From positions 181,744,175 to 181,808,174 of the forward strand of contig CM030362.1 in NCBI GenBank assembly GCA_017893485.1: 64,000 nucleotides of DNA. Reading direction: 5' to 3'. Below the pieces are notes generated by a model. That model searched no databases and was not told where the DNA came from. It worked only from the letters and a program-made list of their open reading frames with translations. The translations under genes and the position numbers were made by a program. The stretch comes from Hemerocallis citrina (Eukaryota; Streptophyta; Magnoliopsida; Asparagales; Asphodelaceae). Positions 11,991 to 22,525 of this stretch are shown piece after piece. The first letter of the stretch is position 1. Each line of letters opens with the position of its first letter.

Positions 11991-12144
11991 CAACAAAAAA
12001 ACAACAACAATGGATCTGAGTGGATCTATGTCAATCCCAAGAGCACCAAGGATCTGATCTCAAACTCCGAACACGCAACACACAGATCTCAACCAATGAG
12101 ATACTTGTATTTGGGTCAGATCTGTGTCAACCCAAACTGCCTTG

Positions 12145-12648
12145 TGTTGGTGTATACCCTAAAGGCCAGTTGTGTATTGACATTACTAGTTTACATTGTA
12201 TCATGATATTTATTTCATATATGAGGCATTTCGTTTATTGTGTTGTTTATTGTGACTAAATGAACATAATAAAGTCCTTTGAATAGTAGGTTCAATACCA
12301 TGGGATATCAAGTGCATGACTTGATTGTGAGATCCTATTGGTTGTAATCAGAACACTATTCTTAAATGTTCCTAATCAAGTATTATTGTGAATTATGCCA
12401 ACAATAATGCATAGATACTAGTATGTGCGTAGACTGATGACTATATCTCATATCTCACTGGTCATGGATATGAGATATCAAGTCTTTATATGAGTACATA
12501 TTAGAGTAATAATGTTCTAGACTGATCTACCATGAGAACGATGCATGGATCGTTAAGTGAGTGTTATAAGCGGTTCTCACGGTGACCATAGTGTATGTAG
12601 TCCTTTGACTTGAAGTCACTATGGTTTCCTATATGAGAAGTTATATGT
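12145..12648 (+). repeat. Tork/Angela-like copia LTR fragment
   Basis: It starts TGTTGGTGTATACCCTAAAG, a form I associate with Tork/Angela-group LTR starts (TGTTGG-x-TATGCCCTAGAGG in Angela). No polypurine tract precedes it and no CA end is clear before the inverted-repeat unit at 12649, so it is a fragment. It could instead be the 5' part of the D LTR, since TGTTGG...CCAACA would pair with the end at 14143. I prefer the fragment reading. Confidence 0.4.
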
Positions 12649-13070
12649 TCTAAATCAAACTGTTTTGACCTTTTAATCTCTTAAAAAAAAAACAACACTC
12701 AGTTATAAAATAAGTGTGAGTGTGTGTACGTGACAAGGCTGTTACATCAATCTAAGACTCAAGAAAGGAAAAAATTACAAAATAACACATTTCAGCATTG
12801 GTCTTGTTTTGTGTCTTGAGCCTTGAGATGGAGCTTTAGCATTTATCTTTGTCTTTGAATGCTTGATCACACTTGAGCTTTAGAACCTTGTAGAGCATGA
12901 TCAATTTGCTTTAAGCTTGTTTGAACTGAACATTTTGCCTTTGTGTACATCCTATAATATATAAGAAGTAGGAAAACAACTTTGCATTGTGTTGTAATCA
13001 TCAAAATCAAGAATTCTGCAATTATCTTTTTTTTTCAAAAGATTAAAAGGTCGAAACAGTATGATTTAGA
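12649..13070. mobile_element. 422-bp unit with 34-bp terminal inverted repeats
   Basis: The left arm 12649-12682 (begins tctaaatcaaactgtttt) and right arm 13037-13070 are inverted copies with three mismatches in 34. The interior is AT-rich and non-coding. This is the form of a small non-autonomous DNA transposon (MITE). I could not find a convincing target duplication beside the arms, so the superfamily is unknown and the call stays tentative. Confidence 0.4.
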
Positions 13071-14143
13071 TCAGCTGTTGAGTACCAGTCGACTGCCTTA
13101 TGGCATCAGTCGACTGTTCAGTACGAAACCGTCTGAACTCTTTCAAACTCTGACCAGTCGACTCATCATGGCAACCCAGTCGACTGTTCAAGTCGTTTCA
13201 ACAGTTTACTGATTTCAAAACTTGAATTTTCGAATTCAAAAGTTTATATCCATTTTTAACCAGTTTTATAAACTATTTTTATAACATTTCAATGGATTAT
13301 AGTCTATATATAGAGTCTGTGAATCAACATTGAAAGGTTCCAAGATTTTTGTTTAAAAAGTTTAAGACTCTTATTTTCAAAAGAACAAGCAATCTAACTT
13401 GCACTCCAAAATTTCTAAGTCTTGGTTCTCTGTTTTCAGTCTAGCATAACATCGAATTCGTTTTGGACTGAATTCAGAAGTTGACCGAATAGCCACGTAC
13501 AAAATTACATTCACAACAAGGCTATAGGTTGATTTTAAACATTTTATTGTTTTCTTTCACTCTTGGTTGTGAGAGTGGTTCTTTCGGTTGGAGAGTAGGA
13601 CTCTAGGTTGTAGAGTCAGGTTTTCACTCTTGGTGGAAGAGTGGGTTGCTCTCTCTAGTTGTGAGAGAGGACTACGGATTGGACAAGGTTGTTGTCTAAT
13701 GCCGTAGGTTATTCTTGTACTTTTTCAAGAATAGTGGAAAATCTCGAGTGGGTTGCTTGGGGACTGGATGTAGGTCGGGAGGACCGAACCAGGATACATC
13801 GTGTGTACTCTGTGGTTGTATTTCTCTAAAGTTGCATTTTATTTACTTGTTTTTAAAGTTCTTTGTGAAACTTGTCTGGACAGTCGATTGCGTCTCCTTT
13901 TAAGTCGACTGGTCAGACTTATACTGCATACTCTCTAAAAACCTGTCTGGTAGGTCGACTGGTTCTTCTATAAGTCGACTGATCAGACTCGTCTTAAAAT
14001 ACTCTTCTTAACTGTCGCCCCAGTCGACTGGTTTCTCTTTTCAACTCGATTGGACAGAAGAAAAAGTTCAATTCTGCAATTATTTTTTGTAAAACACTAT
14101 TCACCCCCTCTAGTGTTTCTTGCCTTGCCTACAGGTTCCAACA
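13071..14143 (+). repeat. 5' LTR of Sirevirus-like D (start uncertain)
   Basis: The end TTCCAACA at 14143 is followed by a primer-binding site. A TATA-like ctatatataga lies at about 13311. The LTR contains seven exact AGTCGACT palindromes (13087, 13108, 13156, 13178, 13903, 13973, 14022) plus near copies. The last 460 bases recur at 33697-34158, confirming LTR identity. The 5' boundary could be here, at 12145, or in between. Confidence 0.6.
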
Positions 14144-14145
14144 CT

Positions 14146-14161
14146 TGGTATAAGAGTCTGG
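14146..14161 (+). other. primer-binding site of D (tRNA-Met type, diverged)
   Basis: The sequence tggtataagagtctgg starts two bases after the LTR end. It matches TGGTATCAGAGC of copia elements except for small changes. Position and sequence agree. Confidence 0.65.
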
Positions 14162-14170
14162 TTGAGCGCA

Positions 14171-15611
14171 ATGGCAACTACTTCTAATGCAAACCAATAC
14201 CATGAAGGCCAATCCACACAAAGGCTACCCCTCTTCGATGGAACCAATTACAACTATTGGAAGTGGAGAATGAGATCTACCTTCTGTCCATTAACTATGA
14301 AATATGGAACATGACGGAGACCGAGTATACCGCTCCTACCATTCCATATGCACAATGGAACGACGATATGAAGAACCAAATAATGAACAATGCAAAGGCG
14401 ATGAACACGCTATTTTGTGCCCTTACAAAGGAGGAGTTCAACCGTGTGTCCAATGCAATAGCCGTACATCAAATTTGGCACACACTCGAGGTAACTCATG
14501 AAGGAACAAATAAAGTAAAAGAATCTAAAATATCTGTTCTTGTTCACAGGTTCGAAATGTTCCACATGAAGGAGAACGAGAATGTGTCTGAGATGATTAC
14601 AAGGTTCACGGACATCACAAATTCACTTGTGGTGCTTGGGAAGATGTACACTCAAACTGAAATGGTGAGGAAGGTCTTCCGTGCACTAATCCCTAAATGG
14701 GAGAAGAAGACCACCGCCATAGAAGAGGCCAACGATTTAACACAACTTTTTCTTGAGAATCTTGTGGGAAATCTCATGGCGTATGAAGTTCAACTTGAAG
14801 AGCGCAAGAAGGATCTTAAACCACAATAATCAAAGAAGATGACACTAGCATTCAAAGCCATGTCGAAATCCGAGGATGAAGAAGAAGATGAGGAAGAGAT
14901 AGCCTTGTTCACGAGAAAGTTCAAAAATTTTATAAGGAAAGGTAAGTTTAATTCAAAATCTAAGGAATCTAATGAACCTCCAACTTGTTTCAGGTGTAAC
15001 AAAACAGGACACATGAAGAAGGATTGCCCACTAGAGAACTCGAAGTCTAAAGGAAAGGCATCCAACTTCAAGAAGGACAAATACACAAAGAACAAGTTCA
15101 TAAAGAACAAAAAGGCATACCAAGCAACTTGGGATGACAGCGACTCTTCATCGAAAGAAGAAAATGAAGAGACAAGTGAGGTTGCTAACGTTTGCTTTAT
15201 GGCGTCTTAAAATCAAGTAAGTGATGATTATGATTCTAATGATTTACTTGATGCTTTCAACGAGATTTTTCAAGAACTTAAGAAAGAAAAAATTAGAGTT
15301 AAGAACTTGGAGAAAGTAAATCAAACACTTTCCCAAGAGAACTTAACCTTGATAAAGATGTGAAATCTTTAAATTCTCGTCTTTCTAGTTTAGATATAGA
15401 TCTTGTGTCTCTAAAGAAAAATTATGGGGAGATATCAAAGAATGTATCTAAATTTAATAAAGGAAAGGAGAATTTAAATAATGTTCTCCAAAATCAAGTG
15501 CAATCCAATAAAAGGTTTGGACTTGGTTTTCAAAAGTCTCTTGAAAAACCTCTTGTTTCTAAAAACACCAGTGTAAATAAATCTGTACCTATTTCTAGTG
15601 TTAAGAATTAA
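14171..15611 (+). pseudogene. Sirevirus-type gag with zinc knuckle and coiled coil (D)
   Basis: The ATG at 14171 opens MATTSNANQYHEG..., then FDGTNYNYWKWRM, the copia gag start. A frameshift near 14285 moves the reading to the next frame (NYEIWNMTETEY...). The gag core continues to a stop at 14827-14829. In the next segment CFRCNKTGHMKKDC (about 14988-15029) is a CX2CX4HX4C zinc knuckle for RNA packaging. Another stop falls at 15208. A Leu/Lys/Glu-rich coiled coil follows (ELKKEKIRVKNLEKVNQ and a later stretch to 15611), the gag extension typical of Sireviruses. Not functional as it stands. Confidence 0.85.
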
Positions 15612-16039
15612 CTGTATGAGTTTTTTGAAAAACCTAAAACTGTAAGTTTTAATAATAAAAGTAAGTCTATAGTTCAGACCAGTCGACTGAACCCAATTAT
15701 CAGTTTCCTGTCCAGAGGTTCTGAGTTTCATTCAAAGAAACGAAGACCTCAGATAATTCAACCAAATCTACCTCCCAGTCAACTGAATTTAAGGAACAGT
15801 TGACTGAAAGGTAACATAAAGTCGACTGGACAAAGCAAAAATATATGGGTTCCAATCAACCCGAGTCTGAAAGATAAAACTACTTACATTAATTCATACA
15901 TTCTTTCTGTATGTAATTCTGTTAATTATATTTCTGCTTTTGGTGAAAAATGAAACTCTCTTTGGGTTTGGGTTCCTACAAACTAATCTCTTTTGGACCC
16001 AATGAAAAGGGTACCATATTCACATTGAATATTTTATAG

Positions 16040-17300
16040 GTACCTAAGAGAGATCGTTGGATACTTGACAGTGGATGCTCAAAGAACATGACTGGTCATG
16101 CCAACTTCCTATCTTCCATTCAAGACATTGATGGAGGAACAGTCACATTCGGTGACAACAACAAAGGGAAGATCATTGGAATAGGCATGGTCGGTAAGTA
16201 CACTAACCCGTTAATAGAAGATGTTTTTCTAGTTAGGGGACTTAAGCATAACTTATTAAGTATTAGCCAACTATGTGATAAAGGTTATAAAATCATGTTT
16301 GAAAAAGATGCATGTTTTTATGACTCTACCATGAAAAATATAATTTTTGAAGGATGTAGGAAAAATAATATTTATGAATTGTGTTTAAAGTCTTATGATT
16401 TTTCGAATGATTTCTGCTTAGTAGCTTCTAATAATGATTCTTGGCTATGGCATAAACGTTTTGGCCATGTGAACATGAAAACTCTTGCTAAATTGTCTAA
16501 GTACAACCTAGTTAAAGGGCTGCCAAGACTATCTTATAAAAAAGATAAGTTATGTGATGCATGTCAACTAGGTAAACAAATTAAATCTACTTTTAAAACA
16601 AAAAAAGTAATTTCTACTAGTAGGCCGCTCGAATTAATCCACATAAATTTATTTGGCCATACTAGAGTTGCTTCTTTAAATAAAAGTAGGTATGTATTTG
16701 TTTTAGTAGACGATTTTTCACGATTCACTTGGACTTTCTTTTTAAAACATAAGAATGATGCTTTTGTAGAATTTGCTAATTTTTGTAAACAAATTCAAAA
16801 TCAAAAGTCTCTAACCATAGTCACCATTAGAAGTGATCAAGGTGGAGAATTTGAAAATAAAACGTTTGCAGAATATTGCAACAAGAATGGTATAACTCAT
16901 TCATTTGCATTTCTTAGAGCTTCACCACAAAATGGAGTGGTTGAAAGGAAGAATAGGACTTTGCAAGAATATGCACGTACAATGCTTGTTGAAAGCAATT
17001 TACCTAAGTATTTTTGGGCTGAAGCCGTTGCTATAGCTTGTTATGTTTTAAATAGAATTTTGATTAGGCCTAAGCTAAAGAAAACATGTTATGAGCTATT
17101 TTTTGATTGAATTCCTAAGGTCTCTTACTTTAAAATATTTGGATGTATATGTTTTATTCTGAACACTAAAGATAATTTAGATAAGTTTGATCCTAGATCT
17201 AATAAGGGTATCTTTATAGGATACTCAAATAGGAGTAAGGCATATAGGATCTTCAACAAGTCAACATTGACTATTGAAGAATCCATGCATGTTGCATTTG
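16040..17300 (+). pseudogene. copia protease and integrase (D)
   Basis: Protease: RWILDSGCSKNMTGH, DSG intact. Then the GAG-pre-integrase zinc region (WHKRFGHVNMKTLAKL ... CDACQLGKQIKS). In the integrase core the first catalytic Asp is replaced: ELIHINLFG instead of a -DLFG form. The second Asp (RSDQGGEFENK) and the Glu (NGVVERKNRTL) remain. A TGA at 17108 breaks the frame and is explicable by C-to-T. The C-terminal part (YFKIFGCICFI, GIFIGYSNRSKAYRIFN) follows. Confidence 0.85.
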
Positions 17301-18339
17301 ATGAATCTCTGCCTTCATCAACTTTAATTGAAGATGATGAAACTGATTCATCACCTTTAAATAAGGTTATTACATCTTTAGAGAAAACTACCCTTGCGGA
17401 TAAGTTGATTGACAAGGAAGTCAAGTCGACTGGTGTGAATCAGTCGACTGATGGACAAGTCAAGTCGACTGATCCTGTTGTGATGTCTCCAACTTTACCT
17501 AAATCTTTTGTTGAAGTTAGAGATCATCCTCATAACTTAATAATTGGTGACATTTCACATGGTATTCAGACGAGATCTCATGTTAACATGATTTCTCACA
17601 CGGCTTTCTTGTCGGATTTTGAACTAAAGAATATACAAGAAGCATGTGAGAATGAGTTTTGGATGAATGCCATACAAGATGAGTTAAACCAATTTATAAG
17701 GAATGATGTATGAGATTTAGTTCCACGACCTCCTAATACCAATAGGGTATTCAAGAATAAGTTAGATGAATCAGGACAAGTCGTTAGGAACAAAGCTAGG
17801 CTAGTTGCTCAAGGATATAATCAAGAAGAAGGCATAGATTTTGATGAAACATATGCTCCTGTTGCTAGACTAGAATCCATTCGTATTTTATTATCTTTTG
17901 CTTGTTTCATGAATTTTATACTCTTTCAAATGGACGTGAAAAGTGCTTTCCTTAATGGGTTTATAAAGGAAGATGTTCATGTTAAGCAACCACCTGGTTT
18001 CGAACATGAACAATTTCCAAACCATGTTTTTAAATTGAAAAAGGCTTTATACGGCCTTAAATAAGCACCACGTTCTTGGTATGATCAATTGAAGACTTTT
18101 CTTTTAGAAACGGGTTTTGAAATAGGTAAAGTAGATACTACCCTGTTTATTAAGAGAATAGAGACAGATATCCTGATCATACAAATATATGTAGATAACA
18201 TAATTTTTGGTTCTACTAATAGTAATCTCTGTCAAGAGTTTGCTAACACCATGAAAAATGAGTTTGAGATGAGTCACATGGGTGAACTCAACTATTTCCT
18301 TGGACTGAAAATTAAACAGTCACCTAATGGCATATTTAT
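17301..18339 (+). pseudogene. copia reverse transcriptase, cut off (D)
   Basis: A linker with three palindromes read as -ST- (17424-17470) leads to the [53 protein letters not shown]. Stops at 17711 (TGA) and 18062 (TAA) are explicable by G-to-A and C-to-T changes of TGG and CAA. The active site reads IYVDNIIFGS, so YVDD has become YVDN. The reading ends after FLGLKIKQSPNGIFI at 18339, where the Tekay-like LTR starts. RNase H and polypurine tract are absent. Confidence 0.85.
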
Positions 18340-19724
18340 TATAACGCCCCGATTTCCGATAACTGGGAAACTGTGACATAAGCCAGAATCTTTTCTTCAA
18401 TTAGCCACAATACACAGAAAAACAGGAAAACTTAAAACTTTTTATTCAACACAAATGTATTACAAATCTGAATGTTACAAAATTGCAATACATTACAACA
18501 GTGTTACAATAATACCTTTACAATCCCGAGTGTTACAACTTTCAACATATTACATCAGAGTACAATGAATAAAGAACAACACTTGGTATTTCACTTGGAT
18601 GCTTTCCAACAATTAAATAGATTACAAAAATTGTTACAATGGAACAATAGTAAACAGCATATAATGCAACGGAAATGAAAACGACTCTTGCTTCTCTCGC
18701 CTTGAGTCCTCCTGAATCCTGTACCTGTACTTCTGCAACCCAGTACCTATTGAAATGGGGACATTAGTACATATACTGACGTTTTTAAGGCTGATAACTA
18801 GCAGTGATTCTCCACTTAAACAAACTGATTGATGAAAAGAGAAATGTGTATATATAATTGATGTGTTAGTGTATGCTCTGACTTAGACTCTAATGCAAGA
18901 TTGACTAACGCAAAGATGCACTTATTCTAATGCAAGCAAGTCTCCAGAACAGTATGCAGCCCATACTACATACGCTCCATCTCAAGCCGTTTCTTCATAT
19001 ATAGGGATTTGAACCCACGTTATGAATTCTACTTGGTACACAATCCTGTTCCTGATAATACAACGTGACTGTGAGGTTGCAGGTGGGTCAAGTCCCACCA
19101 ATGCTGTACGATTATGGTGTCTCCGTTTGCCACTACTACCCAACGAACCTGACTTCACTCAAAAACAAGGTTACAGGTATGGTCTAGTTCTGCTACTGCA
19201 GTCACTATAGTGGTGATCGTGTTTTCCACTATTGCCCAGCGTACCGGATCTCATTTGAAAACCAAAAGAACATAGGGTCTCACAAGTGCAGGTTAGCACG
19301 TAGCATCCCCTGTGGCACCCCTGGGGTCTCGCAAGCGCAGGACTGCACGTAGCATCCTGTGGCACCCCTAAGTCACGGTATTTCAGGAATTAACAGATGA
19401 GATACGCAACCCGTGCTCCCAACTCGTGAGAAGGCACCGTACGTATCCCTTTGAAGGGAAGGTGCAACCCAATAATATTGCCTAGTGTCAGCCTATAGGA
19501 CAGGTCAGATCATAAGGAATCACCCTTAACACGAACTCTTTTCCTTCGGCGAAAAAATGATAATAAGTACAGTTTAAGTAGTAATAGCCATAAGTTACTA
19601 CCCTAATGATGTCACTAAATCCAAACAGTCTCACGGGGTTTTCAATAACTTTCTTATGATTATCCCGATCCAACTCATGGCCTATCGATCCAAGACACCG
19701 GTAACGGAAATCTCTCTCTTACTC

Positions 19725-20040
19725 ATCATTACCCCTAACTCGGATCTCGTCAACATTCTCGGCCCACGATCAACCCACATCAGTTAAGATCCGTCGGTGC
19801 TCGAGATGTGATTTATCTACAGTTTCTAAGGTGGTAAAATGCAATTCTTGATGGTCGATGGATCCTACGGTAACTATGAGACCTTATCACTACCCCTAAC
19901 TCGGATCTCGTCAACACTCTTGGCCCGCTATCAACCCACATCAGTTAAGATCCGTCGGTGCTCGAGGTGTGATTTATCCATAGTTTCCAAGGTGGTAAGA
20001 TGCGATTCTTGATGTTCGATGACCCCTAGGCTAGCTTTTA
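19725..20040. repeat. 161-bp tandem duplication
   Basis: Two copies of a unit beginning acccctaactcggatctcg start at 19731 and 19892 and run to about 20040, with few differences by eye. They lie in the LTR fragment at the place where the other Tekay LTRs also carry tandem duplications. Confidence 0.75.
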
Positions 20041-20149
20041 TCTAGCTAACAATACTAGTGACTTTTCCAACCATTATTTACCAGGATGAAGTATGTGCAC
20101 ATCATATGGTCCAATTTCAATTAGAAACGCATACAACTAGAACTCATGG

Positions 20150-20721
20150 GTTCTTTTCCCAAATTTGAACTAGGACAATATGCGAGTAGGTTCATGAGTT
20201 CTTTCTCAAAGTTGAGCTAGAATCACCTAGAACCTAATTGCATGGGTTCCTCGCCAATTCGAGCTAGAACTATCATGGAGCTAGTTTCATGGGTTTCTTC
20301 TTAAAAATCGAACTAGAGCAAATGTGGAACATGGGTTCATTTCAATAGTTCCATTGGATTAGCATGCAAGCTAAACTCATGGGTTCCACTACAACATACA
20401 ACTTAAACACGCATGGATTCTTTTGAATCTAAAACAACCATTCAAACTCACGCATGGGTTCTTTTAAATCTAGAACAACTACACATCTCAAACATGGATT
20501 CTTTACTAGAACTACTACAATAACACAAGCATGCATTCTTTACTTAGAACAACTACAATAACTCAAGCATGAATACAATTTAAGCATGAGTTTCTTTCTA
20601 CAACAAATCAGGCATGGTTTACAACTTAACATGGGTTTCGTTACTACATCAACCTACAACAACTCAAGCATGGTATACTTACTATAATCAACCTAAAACA
20701 ACTCAAGCATGGTATACTTAC
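20150..20721. repeat. degenerate catgggttctt array
   Basis: The core catgggttctt with a gaactag-type partner recurs about every 40-60 bases, more than ten times, and decays toward the right. The last two units (caactcaagcatggtatactt) repeat with a period of about 37 bases. T2 is inserted right after the last unit. Confidence 0.6.
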
Positions 20722-21314
20722 TGTTACCGTTAAATCTGGTGTAGGGGCAAACAGATAGTATTTGTAGATTCTTAGGGAAAGTGAATAATCAAACCTTAAC
20801 CTTTTTCGCTGGAGCTTGACTGTTGACTCCCGCCGTTCACCTACAAAAAGTGTGATACACCGGGGTTGGTCCCGGTGACGCACCCTCCGACGCTCAAGTA
20901 AGTAATAAGAGAAGATTATGAAAGAGCTTTATGTGGAAAAAGGTTGATTACCTCTTAATGGTGGTGGATGGAGGGTATTTATAGCTGCCTTTAGGATCAG
21001 ATTAGGAATGTAATCCCTAGGATCAGATTAGGAATGTAATCCCTAATTCCTAGTGAAAGGATAGATACGAATCAGGGCCGTTGATTAAGATTAATCAGAA
21101 ACCCTAATTCTATCCTGCTAGACTGGGTTTGTTGTGGGTTGAAACCCGCACCTAGTTGAGGTGGATCTGTTCGTGGGTTATTGGGTCTTTGGAGAGAAGA
21201 TCCAATACCCACTTCAGACCCGTTTATGGGTGAAATTACCATATTACCCCCAGGACTTTAAGATTCACGCTCGATTTGGATGGTTCCGATTTAACCCCAT
21301 TTTTAGCCATATCA
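20722..21314 (-). repeat. Tat LTR, 3' LTR of T2
   Basis: On the minus strand it starts TGATATGGC and ends ACGGTAACA; 593 bp. Closely similar LTRs are at 36512-37073 and 42638-43219 (shared segments such as ctggtgtgggggcaa, gatgcaccctc, gatttaacccca). The purine-rich tract to the right shows this is the 3' LTR. No second T2 LTR is in the window. Confidence 0.85.
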
Positions 21315-21335
21315 CAAGCCTCCCACTCCCGAAGA
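21315..21335 (-). other. polypurine tract of T2
   Basis: The complement of this stretch is purine-rich (CTTCGGGAGTGGGAGGCTTG) and ends directly at the LTR start. The same tract lies next to the left LTR of T1 at 37074-37095. Confidence 0.75.
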
Positions 21336-21880
21336 CTGAGTTTTATCAGCCTTTGAGGAGTAGTTTTACTGTTTTAATAGCTTACGGAGTTGTATCGGAG
21401 TCCAAACGAGGGGTATTGGATATTTGTACGAGGTATTATGGTGATTTTCGAAGCTATTTGCGTGCTCGAGGTTACTCTTGAGCTCTTTTCGACTTCTGGT
21501 GATTTTTCCTAACTTTGCAAAGTGGTGATTTTTCATTCGGGGGTCTTAATTAACCTTTCTAAGCAATAATTATCTATTCAGGGTTTCAAAAATATTTCCC
21601 CGGATTTATAATTATTTTTTATAATTTTTAATTAATTTTCCTGAATTTTAAATTATTTTTTTGCAGTATTTAGGCAGATGATTTGATGTTATTTACGTCG
21701 TTTCATGGCCTGGATGATTCGGCTTCGTCGCTGACCCCCTCCGAACACTCGCTACGAAGGAGGCCGAGGTCCCCGAGGGTTCGACACCTTCTGCCGATGC
21801 GCACAGATACTTCGGCCAGGCTATAGGCGCGTTCGGCGGATCTTTGGCGAAGTTCTGAGTGGTTTCCTCCCTGTAAGAGG
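21336..21880. other. T2 3' untranslated region
   Basis: Non-coding. The first 160 bases resemble 37096-37250 in T1, and an AT-rich tract with repeated aattttt motifs follows (21590-21665), as in T1. The distal part becomes GC-richer and leads into the hairpin repeats. Confidence 0.5.
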
Positions 21881-22111
21881 GTCGGTGCTGAGAGCGCTCG
21901 GTAGCATGTGCCGAGGTCCACTTTTCCATGTAACATGGTCGGTGGCAAGAGCGCTCGGCAACATGTGCCGAGGTCTACTTCTTTCATGTGACAATTTTTT
22001 CCATGTAACATGGTCGGTGGCAAGAACGCTCGGCAGCATGTGCCGGGGTCCAATTTTTTTCCACGTAACATGGTCGGTGGCAAGAACGCTCGGCAGCACG
22101 TGCCGAAGACT
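21881..22111. repeat. four hairpin-bearing tandem repeats upstream of antisense gene
   Basis: Units start at 21881, 21938, 22013 and 22073 with GTCGGTG. Each has an AGCGCTCGG or AACGCTCGG segment, a short inverted repeat (CTCGGCA-acatg-TGCCGAG in the best copy) and an ATGTAACATG spacer. Unit lengths are 57, 75, 60 and about 40. A related motif recurs at 26036-26175, beyond the antisense gene. Confidence 0.8.
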
Positions 22112-22322
22112 TGTGTTGTGATTTTGGCAACATAGGGAACGTTAGGCTGAGTTGGCGGCTGCTGAACTTCTGATAGATGTGACAGACATTAATGCGATGG
22201 CTAATGATCCTCTGACGATTCTGACAGATGTGTCAGCCATTAATGCGATAATACAACTGGGCACGGTAAATAATGTGACGGTTCAGGTCATTTTGTCGCC
22301 TTGTGTAAATGGGCTGGCTGTG

Positions 22323-22363
22323 TGGGCCCATTAACCTTGTTTTGTGTGCCCAACTCTATAAAA
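22323..22363 (+). promoter_or_regulatory. promoter of antisense gene: TGGGCCCA site and TATA box
   Basis: TATAAAA at 22357-22363 is a good plant TATA box. A pyrimidine-rich patch (22369-22392) follows, where a start about 30 bases downstream would fall, and then a leader to the ATG at 22526. TGGGCCCA at 22323 upstream resembles the TGGGCC motif bound by TCP-type factors in plants. Use as a promoter is inferred from position and order; no transcript evidence is available. Confidence 0.55.
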
Positions 22364-22525
22364 CTTCACCCCCCTCTCATTTCTCACTTCTCCAAATTTT
22401 TACTCAGGTTGTAATTTCTACTAGTGAGAGCTCACGGTGATCGTCGATTGCTTTTCCGGTGAAAATTCCGACCGTTTCTATCAACTCAAAGGTAATTTAT
22501 ACTTAGTCATTTTTCAAGTATAAAT

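Larger units (their letters stand above)
8299..12144 (-). mobile_element. Ty1/copia element C2 (minus), decayed
   Basis: Reading right to left: protease motif, integrase, reverse transcriptase, RNase H, polypurine tract and the start of a 3' LTR. The polypurine tract is the complement of 8300-8311 (CTTGAGGGGGGG) and the LTR starts TGTTAAAATATAG at 8299. The 3' LTR continues left into the Tekay LTR area and its far end cannot be placed. The 5' end is cut at 12144, where a different LTR begins. Gag is mostly missing. Confidence 0.85.
12649..18339 (+). mobile_element. Sirevirus-like copia element D, 3' truncated
   Basis: A 5' LTR (end at 14143) is followed by a primer-binding site, gag with a zinc knuckle and coiled coil, protease, integrase and part of reverse transcriptase. 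It stops at 18339, where a Tekay LTR begins. The style ([39 protein letters not shown], a long gag-protease linker with coiled coil) is that of Sireviruses (SIRE/Maximus). The LTR start is uncertain; the left limit given includes the inverted-repeat unit. Confidence 0.75.
18340..20721 (-). repeat. Tekay-like gypsy LTR fragment (minus)
   Basis: It begins TATAACGCCCCG, the expected minus-strand end (GGGGCGTTAca type) with a terminal substitution. It inserts cleanly into the D reverse transcriptase. Diverged landmarks of the other Tekay LTRs are present (tactgacgttttt near 18776 and CCCATACTACAT near 18960). Its right end is missing because T2 begins at 20722. It holds several tandem duplications: about 57 bp at 19275-19370, 161 bp with starts at 19731 and 19892, and a degenerate array from 20150. 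No coding potential seen. Confidence 0.7.
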
